A DNA stretch of 58,493 nucleotides, from NCBI GenBank assembly GCA_022702125.1, contig JAKOND010000024.1, positions 1 through 58,493 of the forward strand, written 5' to 3'. This document shows positions 8,702 through 17,019 of the stretch, in pieces (the first letter of the stretch is position 1; each line of letters opens with the position of its first letter). Under the pieces are notes generated by a model. That model saw only the letters and a list, made by a program, of their open reading frames with translations, was not told the origin of the DNA and ran no database searches. Origin of the DNA: Burkholderiaceae bacterium. Its GTDB lineage: Bacteria > Pseudomonadota > Gammaproteobacteria > Burkholderiales > Burkholderiaceae_C. The position numbers and the translations under genes were made by a program.

Positions 8702-9577
8702 TCAGGCCACGCCGGCGCCGCCCGTGACGCCGAAGACTTCCCCGCTGATATAGCTGCCTTCCTGGCTGGCCAGCAACACGTAGACGGGAGCGATCTCGAC
8801 CGGCTGGCCGGGACGGCCGTACTGGCTTTCCTCGCCGAACTTGGCGACCTTCTCCGGCGGCTGGCCGCCGGAGGACTGGAGCGGCGTCCAGAACGGCCCG
8901 GGCGCCACGACGTTGGCGCGGATGCCCTTCTTCAGCAGTTGCTTGGCCAGCGCTTTGGTGTACGCGACGATGCCCGCCTTGGTCGTGGCGTAGTCGAGCA
9001 GGATGGCCGAAGGCTCGTAGGCCTGGATGGAGGCGGTCGTGATGACGGCGGCGCCTGCGGGCAGATGCGGCACGGCCGCCTGGGCGATCCAGTGCATCGC
9101 GTAGAGGTTGGTCTTCATGGTCCGGTCGAAGTCTTCCGACGTGACCTGGGAGATGTCTTCGCGGTTCTGCTGCCGCCCGGCGTTGATGACCAGGATGTCC
9201 AGGCCGCCCAATCCTTCCACGGTCTTCTCCACCAGGCTGCGGCACCACGCCTCGTCCGTGATGTCGCCCGGCAGCGCGATCGCCTTGCGGCCCTCGGCTT
9301 CGATCAGCGCGATCACCTCCTGCGCTTCGTCTTCTTCCGCCGGCAGGTAGGAGATGGCGACATCGGCGCCTTCGCGGGCATATGCGATGGCCGCGGCGCG
9401 GCCGATGCCGCTGTCGCCGCCGGTGACGAGTGCCTTGCGGCCCGCGAGCTTGCCGGATCCCCGGTAGCTGGTTTCTCCGTGATCGGGCACGGGATCCATT
9501 TTCGACGCCTTGCCCGGGACGGGTTGCGGCTGGAGCGGGAAGGGAGGCCGGGGATACTGGCTGCGCGGATCCTGCAT
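8702..9577 (-). CDS. SDR family oxidoreductase, YghA-like
   Basis: A 291-aa short-chain dehydrogenase of the YghA/general-stress type. These have an N-terminal extension before the Rossmann fold; here it is Pro/Gln-rich and ends MDPVPDHGETSYRGSGKL. Then come VTGGDSGIGRAAAIAYAREGAD (nucleotide site), INAGRQQ, a Ser in TTASIQAY and the YATTK (YxxxK) catalytic pair. I chose the ATG at 9577 by comparison with the family. A TTG at 9595, six residues upstream with GGAGAAG in front, is a real alternative. It appears to be the first gene of the minus-strand operon running to the GMC gene, and likely reduces aldehydes or ketones. Confidence 0.9.
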   Translation of the reverse strand: MQDPRSQYPRPPFPLQPQPVPGKASKMDPVPDHGETSYRGSGKLAGRKALVTGGDSGIGRAAAIAYAREGADVAISYLPAEEDEAQEVIALIEAEGRKAIALPGDITDEAWCRSLVEKTVEGLGGLDILVINAGRQQNREDISQVTSEDFDRTMKTNLYAMHWIAQAAVPHLPAGAAVITTASIQAYEPSAILLDYATTKAGIVAYTKALAKQLLKKGIRANVVAPGPFWTPLQSSGGQPPEKVAKFGEESQYGRPGQPVEIAPVYVLLASQEGSYISGEVFGVTGGAGVA

Positions 9578-10048
9578 GGAAAGTCGGTCGGACAAGGTCT
9601 TCTCCGGGAAATTTGAACGATCCGGCGAGACTAGGGTTTCCGCTGCTCCGTCGATGGCGGCCAAACGTCTGTCTGCGCGTAGGACTCGTCTGCCCGTTGC
9701 GATCGCCACCGAAGGCGCGGACCGCGTCGGCGCATGGTCTTTCTCCGTTCGTACGTCCCGACCTGCCTTTCGCAGGCCCGTGCCGTCAACCGTCCGAAAT
9801 TCGGCACCGAGACCATTCCGGTCGCCATCGGTAAATAATCGACCGTCGTTAATCGTTTCAAGGCCCGAATATGCGCAGCGCGCGGTTTGAAAAACTCCAT
9901 CGGCCATCCTCCTCGGCGCCTCATTGAAAATCGTGTCGCGGTCCCGCGATTTTGGCAAACAAAGTGCTTGGATTCGAATGCATTTCAGCACGGTTTCCGA
10001 CGATCGCTCCCATAGACTCGTGCTTCCCCATCCGCCGAGAACGATTCA
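9578..10048. other. divergent intergenic region
   Basis: About 470 nt between the minus-strand SDR operon and the plus-strand HAD gene, less GC-rich than its flanks (for example AT-rich around 9830-9900). It must hold two divergent promoters. No open frame here has a plausible start and ribosome site. A TAGACT box at 10013-10018 is a possible -10 for the HAD gene, with no good -35. Confidence 0.4.
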
Positions 10049-10714
10049 ATGATCTTCAAGCCCAAATTCATCAGTTTCGATTGTTACGGCACACTCATCG
10101 ATTTTGAAATGGGTCCGACAGCCGCAAAGATTTTCCAGGACCGCGTCCCGTCCAAGAAAATGCAGGCGTTTCTCCAGAGCTTCAAGGCTCAACGCCTGAA
10201 TGAAGTGCTGGGCGCCTGGAAACCCTTCTTCGACGTGGTCGAGAACTCCATACGGCTCGCTTGCGAACAGCACGGCATCGAATTCCGTCCCGAAGACGCC
10301 CGAGCGTTGTACGCGGCGATTCCCACTTGGCAACCGCATCCGGGCGTCGTGGAAGTGCTCGCGGCCATCGCGCCGCATTTCCCGCTGGTCATCCTGTCGA
10401 ATTCGATGGTCGATCTGATTCCGCACAGCGTCAGGCATCTCCGGGCCCCTTTCCATGCGGTCTATACCGCGGAAGAAGCCCAGGCCTACAAGCCGCGCAT
10501 GGAAGCCTTCACGCACATGTTCGACCAGCTCGGCTGCGGTCCGGAAGACATGATGCATTGCTCCTCGAGCTTCCGGTACGACCTGATGACCGCGTCCGAT
10601 CTGGGATTCATGGCCAGGACCTTCATCGACCGGGGCCACGAACCATCATCAGAGCAGTACGGCGTCAGCCGGATCACCGACATCCGTCAGCTGCCAGGCC
10701 TGCTGGGCCTGTGA
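10049..10714 (+). CDS. HAD-superfamily hydrolase, haloacid dehalogenase type II
   Basis: A 221-aa cytoplasmic hydrolase of the L-2-haloacid-dehalogenase branch of the HAD superfamily. It has the nucleophile motif FDCYGTL (Asp11), motif II LSNS, motif III lysine in AYKPR and the acidic end motif SSSFRYD. Members hydrolyse 2-haloacids or phosphoesters through a covalent Asp intermediate, and family resemblance alone does not say which. It is the first gene of a plus-strand group with an APH-type kinase, a PLP enzyme and an Lrp regulator. In that setting phosphate chemistry is at least as likely as dehalogenation. A similar 221-aa paralog lies at 23587-24252. Confidence 0.85.
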   Translation: MIFKPKFISFDCYGTLIDFEMGPTAAKIFQDRVPSKKMQAFLQSFKAQRLNEVLGAWKPFFDVVENSIRLACEQHGIEFRPEDARALYAAIPTWQPHPGVVEVLAAIAPHFPLVILSNSMVDLIPHSVRHLRAPFHAVYTAEEAQAYKPRMEAFTHMFDQLGCGPEDMMHCSSSFRYDLMTASDLGFMARTFIDRGHEPSSEQYGVSRITDIRQLPGLLGL

Positions 10715-10743
10715 AGTCCACGCCCCTTCAGACGGAGCCGGCG

Positions 10744-11796
10744 ATGAGGATTCCACAGCATGGGGACACTGCGGCGCTCAGCACCGATGTCCCGAATTTC
10801 GATCCCGACCGCGTCGCGGCATTGGTGAGCCAGGTCTACGGCATCGATGCGCGCATCGAACCCCTCGCGGGGGAACGGGACCAGAACTGCTGCGTGCGCA
10901 CGGCCGACGGGATCCGCCGCGTCTTCAAGATCAGCAACCCGTCGGAACCCGCCGCGCTGGTGGACTTCCAGATCGCGGCCCTGGATCACATCGCCGCGCG
11001 CGCGCCCGACCTGGCGGTGCAACGGGTCGTGAAAACCCTGGACGGGGAACAGAGCGCATCCGTAGAACTCGATGACGGCCGATTCACGAAAATCCGAATG
11101 CTGACCTACCTGGACGGCATCCAGATCAAGCACACGCCGCGCACCGCCGCGCAGCGCCGGGCCATGGGCCGCGGACTGGCGCGGCTGAACCTGGCGATGC
11201 AGGACTTCTCGCATCCTGCGGCCTCGCACGACCTACTCTGGAATGCGTCCGCCGCGCATCGGCTCACCGAGCAACTCGCGGCGCTGTCGGGGGACGCCCG
11301 CTATCCGCTGGCGTGCGCCTTCATGGAAAACTTCGTCGAGAACGTCCAGCCGTACCTCCCGGCCGTGCGGGCGCAGGTCATCCACAACGACTACCACCTC
11401 TATAACGTGCTGGTCGATCCGGAGAAACAATCCGTGATCACCGGCATTATCGATTTCGGCGACATGCTGCACGCGCCATTGGTCGGCGAAGTCGCCACGG
11501 CGGCCGCATTCCATATGGCCGACAGTGACGATCCATTCGAAGGCCCCGCGCAATTCATCGGCGCCTATCACGCATTGCTTCCGCTGGACGACAGGGAATT
11601 GGATATCGTGGCCGACCTGATGGCGACACGGCACTTGATTACCGCGCTCATTTCCGAATGGCGCGCCGCGCGGTATCCGGAAAATCGGGCTTATATCATG
11701 CGGCACAACCCCGCCGCATGGGAGGCGCTCGCATACATGCACCGGCTGCCTCGAGAAGAAATACGAGACCGTCTATTAATCAATGTGAAAAAGTGA
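10744..11796 (+). CDS. APH-family kinase, amino-alcohol or hydroxylysine kinase-like
   Basis: A 350-aa protein of the choline/aminoglycoside phosphotransferase fold. The catalytic loop is VIHNDYHLYNVLV (HxDxxxxN) and the metal-binding loop is GIIDFGDM. The ATG at 10744 lies 29 nt after the HAD stop. The open frame extends upstream, but that part is antiparallel noise over the HAD gene. It sits 7 nt before a class-III PLP enzyme of the phospho-lyase type. Such kinase/phospho-lyase pairs act in ethanolamine or 5-hydroxylysine breakdown: the kinase phosphorylates the alcohol and the PLP enzyme eliminates phosphate and ammonia. That substrate assignment is inference from context. Confidence 0.78.
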   Translation: MRIPQHGDTAALSTDVPNFDPDRVAALVSQVYGIDARIEPLAGERDQNCCVRTADGIRRVFKISNPSEPAALVDFQIAALDHIAARAPDLAVQRVVKTLDGEQSASVELDDGRFTKIRMLTYLDGIQIKHTPRTAAQRRAMGRGLARLNLAMQDFSHPAASHDLLWNASAAHRLTEQLAALSGDARYPLACAFMENFVENVQPYLPAVRAQVIHNDYHLYNVLVDPEKQSVITGIIDFGDMLHAPLVGEVATAAAFHMADSDDPFEGPAQFIGAYHALLPLDDRELDIVADLMATRHLITALISEWRAARYPENRAYIMRHNPAAWEALAYMHRLPREEIRDRLLINVKK

Positions 11797-11803
11797 GCCG
11801 ACC

Positions 11804-13141
11804 GTGAAAACTACCGAAGACTTCAACATGGTGAACGCGTATATTCCCGGGCGCGCGACACTGGAGCCGGGAACCGAAGCGATGATCGGGCGCCGCAATG
11901 CCTTGCTGGGCCCCGCCTACCGCCTGATGTACGAGCATCCCCTGCACATCGTGCGGGGCGAAGGCGCTTGGTTGATCGATCCGCAGGGACGCCGCTACCT
12001 CGACGCCTACAACAACGTCACTTCGCTGGGGCATTGCCATCCGACGGTCACGGAAGCGATCTGCCGGCAGGTGCGGACGCTCGCGACCAACACCCGCTAC
12101 CTCCACGACTCGATCCTCGAACTGGCCGAGCGGCTGCTGGCGAGCGTGCCCGGCACCGACCTGGCCCACCTCATGCTGACCTGCACCGGCAGCGAAGCGA
12201 ACGACCTCGCCTACCGCATCGCCCAGGTGCGGACCGGCGGAACCGGCGTGATCGTCACCGACACGGCCTATCACGGCATCACCGACGCAGTCTCCAAGTT
12301 CTCGCCTTCGCTCGGCGCGAGCGTGGACCTGGGAGCGCATGTGCGCATGGTTCCCGCACCCCGCCAGTACCACGCCGGAGGCGCGGACCTTTCGGAGCGC
12401 TTCACCCGCGACGTGGAAGCCGCCATCGCCGACCTGAAGCGCCACGGCATCCGTCCGGCGGCGCTCATCGTGGATTCGGTGTTCACCAGCGACGGCATCC
12501 TGCCGAACGCGCCTGGCTTCCTGAAGGGCGCGGTCGAGGCGATGCAGCGCGCAGGAGGCGTCTTCATCGCCGACGAAGTGCAGCCGGGCTTCGGCCGGAC
12601 CGGGGAGCACCTGTGGGGCTTCCAGCGCCACGGCGTGCGTCCCGACATCGTGACGATGGGCAAGCCGATGGGCAACGGGCAACCCATCGCCGGGCTGCTG
12701 GCCACCGCCGACGTGCTGGCGGAATTCGGCAGGAACTCGCGCTACTTCAATACTTTCGCGGGTAATACCGTGTCCTGCGCCGCCGCCCTGGCCGTCCTGG
12801 ACGCGATCGAGCAGGAGCGCCTGGTCGCGAACGCGGCTGCCGTCGGCCGCGTGCTCTACGACGGCATCGCCGCCCTCGCGCGACGCCACGAGGCCATCGG
12901 CGACGTCCGTGGCGTGGGTCTCTTCGTCGGGGTGGAACTGGTGTCCGACCGGCACGCCAGGACCCCGAACCGGGCGCTCACCAGCCTGGTGGTCAACAAG
13001 ATGCGTGAGAAGGGCGTGCTGCTGAGCGCCTGCGCGACGGGCCACAACGTCCTGAAGATCCGTCCTCCGCTGGTGCTCTCGGCCCAGCAAGCCGCGATGG
13101 TGATCGCGGCGTTGGACGAATCGCTTTCGGAAGCGCGCTGA
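11804..13141 (+). CDS. class-III PLP enzyme, phospho-lyase/AGXT2-like
   Basis: A 445-aa fold-type-I PLP enzyme. The cofactor-binding acid is in FIADEVQPGFGRTG and the Schiff-base lysine in VTMGKPMGNGQP. The MGKPMGNG context is typical of the AGXT2L branch, which holds ethanolamine-phosphate and 5-phosphohydroxylysine phospho-lyases, rather than of ordinary omega-transaminases. The GTG at 11804, 7 nt after the kinase stop, is used here; an ATG at 11828 is an alternative. Expected chemistry is elimination of phosphate and ammonia from an O-phospho-amino-alcohol to give an aldehyde. A plain aminotransferase function cannot be excluded. Confidence 0.83.
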   Translation: MKTTEDFNMVNAYIPGRATLEPGTEAMIGRRNALLGPAYRLMYEHPLHIVRGEGAWLIDPQGRRYLDAYNNVTSLGHCHPTVTEAICRQVRTLATNTRYLHDSILELAERLLASVPGTDLAHLMLTCTGSEANDLAYRIAQVRTGGTGVIVTDTAYHGITDAVSKFSPSLGASVDLGAHVRMVPAPRQYHAGGADLSERFTRDVEAAIADLKRHGIRPAALIVDSVFTSDGILPNAPGFLKGAVEAMQRAGGVFIADEVQPGFGRTGEHLWGFQRHGVRPDIVTMGKPMGNGQPIAGLLATADVLAEFGRNSRYFNTFAGNTVSCAAALAVLDAIEQERLVANAAAVGRVLYDGIAALARRHEAIGDVRGVGLFVGVELVSDRHARTPNRALTSLVVNKMREKGVLLSACATGHNVLKIRPPLVLSAQQAAMVIAALDESLSEAR

Positions 13142-13175
13142 CCGCCGACGGTACTCAGGCGTATCCTGCCCGGGC

Positions 13176-13679
13176 ATGCAACCCACGATCCCCCTCGACC
13201 GGCTGGATTTCAGGATCCTGCTGTACCTCCAGCGCAAGGGGCATTGCTCGAACGTGGAGCTGGCCGATGCCGTCGGCCTCAGTCCGAGCCCGTGCCTGCT
13301 GCGCACCAAGCGCCTGCAGGAGTGCGGGATCATCCGCGGCCATCGCCTGGACATCGCCCTCGAAAAACTGGGAGACCATGTCGTCGTCTTCTGCGAACTG
13401 ACGCTGCAGAGCCACCAGATCGCGGATTTCAAGAAGTTCGAGCGGGAAGCCGGGCAGCACCCGGAAATCGTCGAGTGCTACAACGTGAGCGGCGGGTACG
13501 ACTACCTGCTCAAGGTGATCGCCCCGAGCGTGATGTACTTCCAGTCCCTCATGGATACGCTGATCGAAAGAAACGTCGGCATCCAGAAGTTCGCAAGCCG
13601 GATCGTTCTGCGCAAGCCCTTCGACCAGCGGGTGGAGCCGATCGAGGCCATCACGCTACGCAAGCGTTGGGGCGAATAG
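13176..13679 (+). CDS. Lrp/AsnC family transcriptional regulator
   Basis: A 167-aa regulator. The N-terminal winged helix-turn-helix (residues about 8-58) contains NVELADAVGLSPSPC, and a C-terminal RAM/AsnC ligand-binding domain (about 75-150) contains the conserved segment VSGGYDYLLKV. Regulators of this type sense amino acids and act on neighbouring genes. It follows the PLP enzyme by 34 nt and is a paralog of the regulator at 30000-30494; the LADAVGLSPSPCL core is identical. A TATCCT box at 13162-13167 lies 8 nt before its ATG, so it may also have its own promoter. Confidence 0.93.
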   Translation: MQPTIPLDRLDFRILLYLQRKGHCSNVELADAVGLSPSPCLLRTKRLQECGIIRGHRLDIALEKLGDHVVVFCELTLQSHQIADFKKFEREAGQHPEIVECYNVSGGYDYLLKVIAPSVMYFQSLMDTLIERNVGIQKFASRIVLRKPFDQRVEPIEAITLRKRWGE

Positions 13680-14088
13680 CTTTCCCGCCTGCGAAACGTG
13701 CAGGTCGCGCGGTCGCGGCAGTTTTTCCGGGGCCTGCGGCTCCTCTCCGGTCCGGTCCTTCGCGTAAATGGGTGGATTCATCGGCAACAGGATTCGCGGG
13801 CCGATTAAACGAAGGGTAATCACCAAAATCGTGCGGAAAACGCTCGCGCGGACTATTCCCGGTTAATCGTCGCACTTCTTCGGTGCTGTCGGTATGGATT
13901 GCTGTTGCGGCATGAAAAATTGCGCTTAAGTGCTTTTTCGGAGGAACGATTCAGGATCGGACCTGCCCTGGGGCGTGTTGAAATTATTCGTCTTTTTCGA
14001 TGCCGGACCGGTGAGGGGCATAAATCGACAGCACTGCAATGCCGTTCCAGCAACGGCATCGATGATTAACCTTTGAGGGGCGTTCGCG
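13680..14088. other. intergenic, long leader region of the porin gene
   Basis: About 410 nt without a gene and markedly richer in A/T than the coding sequence. It must carry the porin promoter and regulatory region. The only clear structural element is the hairpin annotated at 14039-14059. The ribosome binding site is GAGGGG at about 14075-14080. Confidence 0.5.
14039..14059 (+). promoter_or_regulatory. 8-bp perfect hairpin in the porin 5' leader
   Basis: ATGCCGTT (14039-14046), loop CCAGC, AACGGCAT (14052-14059). It ends about 15 nt before the Shine-Dalgarno sequence of the porin. It could be an operator dyad or a leader hairpin that affects mRNA stability or translation. It lacks a U-tract and is not a terminator. 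Confidence 0.5.
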
Positions 14089-15222
14089 ATGATGATGAAG
14101 AAGAGTTTGATTGCCGTGCTCGCGGCAGCGGGATCCGCAGCCGGCATGGCGCAGTCGTCGGTCACGCTGTTCGGCGTGGTCGATGCGGGCGTGGGCTCCT
14201 ACAAATCGACCGGCACGGGCCGCGTCACCGGCATGTTCAGCGGCGGCTACAGCACCCCGCGCCTGGGCTTCCGCGGCGTGGAAGACCTCGGCGGCGGCCT
14301 GTCGGCCGGCTTCTGGCTCGAAGGCCAGGTCAACCCCGACACCGGCACCGGTGCCAGCGCTGGCGCCTTCGCATTCACCCGCCGCTCCACCGTCAGCCTG
14401 ACCGGCCCGTTCGGTGAAGTGCGCCTGGGCCGCGATTTCGTCGCGTCCTATCCGATGACCTTCCTGTTCGACGTGTCCGAGCAGCGCGGCTTCAGCCAGG
14501 TCGAGATCCTGGGCATGAGCAGCGCCGGCGTCAGCGGCGTGAGCGCCTTCCGCGCCAGCAACAGCATTTCGTACTTCCTGCCCAACACCCTGGGCGGCTT
14601 CTACGGCCAGGCGCAGTACGCCTTCGGCGAGTCGCTCTCCACCACCGCCCCGGTCGCCAACGCCGCCGGCCTGAGCGCCAGCGCCGCGGCCGCCGCCACC
14701 AAGCGCACCGGCAACTACGCAGGCCTGCGCGGCGGCTACGCCAGCGGCCCGGTCAACGTCGCGGCCTCCTACGGCCAGTACTTCGATGCCACCCGCACCG
14801 TGGCCGGCTCGTCCTACGCGGGGGATTTCAAGGTCGCCAACGTGGGCGCGTCCTACGACTTCGGCTTCATCAAGCCGATGGGCTTCGTGCAGACCGACAA
14901 GATCGAAGGCCGGGCCGGCATCGCCGCGTTCCAGTTCAACACCTACGCCATCGGCGCCACCGCCCCGATCGGCGCCGGCCAGCTGCGCGTGCAGGCGTCG
15001 CACTACAAGCAGGACAACACCGCCAACGGCGCCAACAAGTACTCGGTGGGCTACGTCTACAACCTGTCGAAGCGCACCGCGCTCTACGGCGATGTCGCAC
15101 GCCTGAACAACAAGAACATCTCGACCTACCAGGTCGACGGCGTCAGCGGCCTGAGCATCGCCGCGCCGGTCGCCGGCGGCAATTCCACCGCCTTCGGCGT
15201 CGGCGTCAAGCACAGCTTCTGA
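14089..15222 (+). CDS. outer-membrane porin, Gram-negative general porin family
   Basis: A 377-aa 16-stranded trimeric porin of the Burkholderia/Neisseria type. The signal peptide is MMMKKSLIAVLAAAGSAAGMA with likely cleavage before QSSVTLFG. The mature start SVTLFGVVDAGVG and the C-terminal ...GVGVKHSF, with its final Phe for the BAM machinery, are diagnostic. It forms diffusion channels for small polar solutes. Three consecutive ATGs mark the start; I used the first, with GAGGGG about 9 nt upstream. It is monocistronic, with a strong terminator 37 nt after the stop. Located between two amine-catabolic groups, it could serve uptake of their substrates, but general porins are often unlinked to function. 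Confidence 0.95.
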   Translation: MMMKKSLIAVLAAAGSAAGMAQSSVTLFGVVDAGVGSYKSTGTGRVTGMFSGGYSTPRLGFRGVEDLGGGLSAGFWLEGQVNPDTGTGASAGAFAFTRRSTVSLTGPFGEVRLGRDFVASYPMTFLFDVSEQRGFSQVEILGMSSAGVSGVSAFRASNSISYFLPNTLGGFYGQAQYAFGESLSTTAPVANAAGLSASAAAAATKRTGNYAGLRGGYASGPVNVAASYGQYFDATRTVAGSSYAGDFKVANVGASYDFGFIKPMGFVQTDKIEGRAGIAAFQFNTYAIGATAPIGAGQLRVQASHYKQDNTANGANKYSVGYVYNLSKRTALYGDVARLNNKNISTYQVDGVSGLSIAAPVAGGNSTAFGVGVKHSF

Positions 15223-15258
15223 TCGAGTAGACCGAGCGGTTCCGATATTGCGAGTTTG

Positions 15259-15288
15259 GCGGGGCTCCGGAAGGGCCCCGCTTTTTTT
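15259..15288 (+). terminator. rho-independent terminator of the porin gene
   Basis: GCGGGGC (15259-15265) pairs with GCCCCGC (15275-15281) across a 9-nt loop and is followed by seven T residues (15282-15288), 37 nt after the porin stop codon. Confidence 0.92.
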
Positions 15289-15476
15289 ATGGAGAGTGAA
15301 TTGTTCCGGTCGCTTCATGCCATTCGGATGCGTCATTTCCGGAATCCGGGCCGCGGGTGTCGGCGCGCTTTCGGTTCCCAATGGGAGGGCGCGGCGGGAA
15401 TATTTGCCCGCCGTCCCGAAACATAATTCCGGATTAACTCAAGAACCGAATGGGATAATCCTCGAAACGCCGTCGA

Positions 15477-16952
15477 TCAAAGCTGTCCCTGGCAGACATA
15501 CTTGGTCTGCAGATAATCGTCCAGTCCGTGGACCGAACCTTCGCGGCCGTAGCCCGACTCCTTCACGCCGCCGAACGGCGCGGCTTCCGAAGCCAGCGCG
15601 CCTTCGTTGATGCCGACGAGGCCGGTCTCCAGCTGTTCGGCCAGGCGCCAGATGCGGCGCACATCGGTGGCGTAGAAATACGAGGCCAAGCCGAAAGGCG
15701 TGTCGTTGGCCGCGGCGACCACCTCGGCCTCCGTCTCGAAGCGCGTCACCGGCACGATCGGTCCGAAGGTTTCCTCGCAACTGCATTCCATGGTCTTGTC
15801 GGCATGGATCAGGACGGTCGGGGCGAAGTAGTTCGGCCCCAGCGCGTCCAGCTGCCGGCCGCCGACGCGCACTTCGGCGCCGCGGGCCACCGCGTCGCGC
15901 ACGTGGCGCTCGATCTTCGCGACCGCGCGGGCGTTGATCATCGGGCCGATCCGCGAGGCCGGATCGGTGGCCGGCCCGACTTTCAGCGCTCCCACCCGGG
16001 CCGCGAGCTTCTCCACGAAGGCATCGTGCACGCCGGCCTGCGCATAGACCCGGTTCGGGCTCACGCAGGTCTGGCCGCCGTTGCGGAACTTGGCGGCCAT
16101 CAGGCCCTCCACCGCAGCGTCGACATCCGCATCGTCGAAGACGATGAAGGGCGCGTTGCCGCCGAGTTCGAGCGAGAGCTTCTTGAGCGTATCCGCCGAG
16201 GCCCGGGCCAGGTGCTTGCCGACCGGGGTCGAGCCGGTGAAGCTGATCTTGCGCACCCGGGAATCGGCCAGCCAGACATCCACGACTTCCGGCGTGCGTT
16301 CGCGGGAGGCGGTGACGACGTTGAGCACGCCGGCCGGCACGCCGGCCTCCTCGGCCAGCGCCGCCAGCGCGAGCGAAGTCAGCGGGGTGTCCTCCGCGGG
16401 CTTGCAGACCACGGTGCAGCCGGCCGCGAGCGCGGGCGCGATCTTGCGGGCGATCATGGCCGCGGGAAAGTTCCATGGCGTGATCGCCGCGACCACGCCG
16501 ACGGGCTCCTTCAGCGCGAACATGCGCCGTCCCGGCACCGGGGCGGGGATGACGTCGCCGTTGACGCGGACGGATTCCTCGGCGAACCACTCGACGTAGC
16601 TGGCGGCGTAGGCGACTTCTCCCTTGCCTTCGGCGAGCGGCTTGCCCTGCTCGCGCGAGATCAGGCGGCCCAGGTCGTCCTGGTGCGCCAGCAGCAGGTC
16701 GTTCCAGCGCTTGAGGATCGAGGCGCGCTGCTTGGCCGGGAGCGCCCGCCAGGCCGGGAAGGCGGCATGGGCGGCTTCGACCGCGGCGCGCGCGTCGGCG
16801 GCGGTCGCATCGGGGACGCTGGCGAAGACCGTGTCCGTGGCGGGATCGGTCACGTCCAGGCGGCGCCCGTCGGCGGCGGCGCGCCAGGCGCCGGCGATGA
16901 GTTGCGCATCGCGCAGCAAGTCGCCGCGCTGCAGGGTCAGGGAAGTGTTCAT
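15477..16952 (-). CDS. gabD: NAD(P)-dependent succinate-semialdehyde dehydrogenase-like
   Basis: A 491-aa aldehyde dehydrogenase with catalytic Cys in GGQTCVSPNR, general-base Glu in SLELGGNAPF, the oxyanion Asn in TPWNFPAAM and the nucleotide site FTGSTPVGKHL. It most resembles the GabD family, which oxidises succinate semialdehyde to succinate, although related semialdehydes (glutarate, malonate) cannot be excluded. It is the last gene of a minus-strand operon with an ABC importer and a DAO-type oxidase, starting 67 nt after the ABC ATPase stop. In that setting it would take up the aldehyde made by oxidative deamination of a 4-carbon or longer amine. Confidence 0.88.
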   Translation of the reverse strand: MNTSLTLQRGDLLRDAQLIAGAWRAAADGRRLDVTDPATDTVFASVPDATAADARAAVEAAHAAFPAWRALPAKQRASILKRWNDLLLAHQDDLGRLISREQGKPLAEGKGEVAYAASYVEWFAEESVRVNGDVIPAPVPGRRMFALKEPVGVVAAITPWNFPAAMIARKIAPALAAGCTVVCKPAEDTPLTSLALAALAEEAGVPAGVLNVVTASRERTPEVVDVWLADSRVRKISFTGSTPVGKHLARASADTLKKLSLELGGNAPFIVFDDADVDAAVEGLMAAKFRNGGQTCVSPNRVYAQAGVHDAFVEKLAARVGALKVGPATDPASRIGPMINARAVAKIERHVRDAVARGAEVRVGGRQLDALGPNYFAPTVLIHADKTMECSCEETFGPIVPVTRFETEAEVVAAANDTPFGLASYFYATDVRRIWRLAEQLETGLVGINEGALASEAAPFGGVKESGYGREGSVHGLDDYLQTKYVCQGQL

Positions 16953-17019
16953 CGGATGCGGGGTCGTGGGGGAAATCGGCGGTCAGAGCGTCGGCGATGC
17001 GAGCGGCGATCCATCCGGA

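Noticed and set aside
10049-10714. Confident assignment as L-2-haloacid dehalogenase
   Set aside because: The motifs fit the fold but not the substrate, and the neighbours point to amine and phosphate chemistry; kept as HAD type II only.
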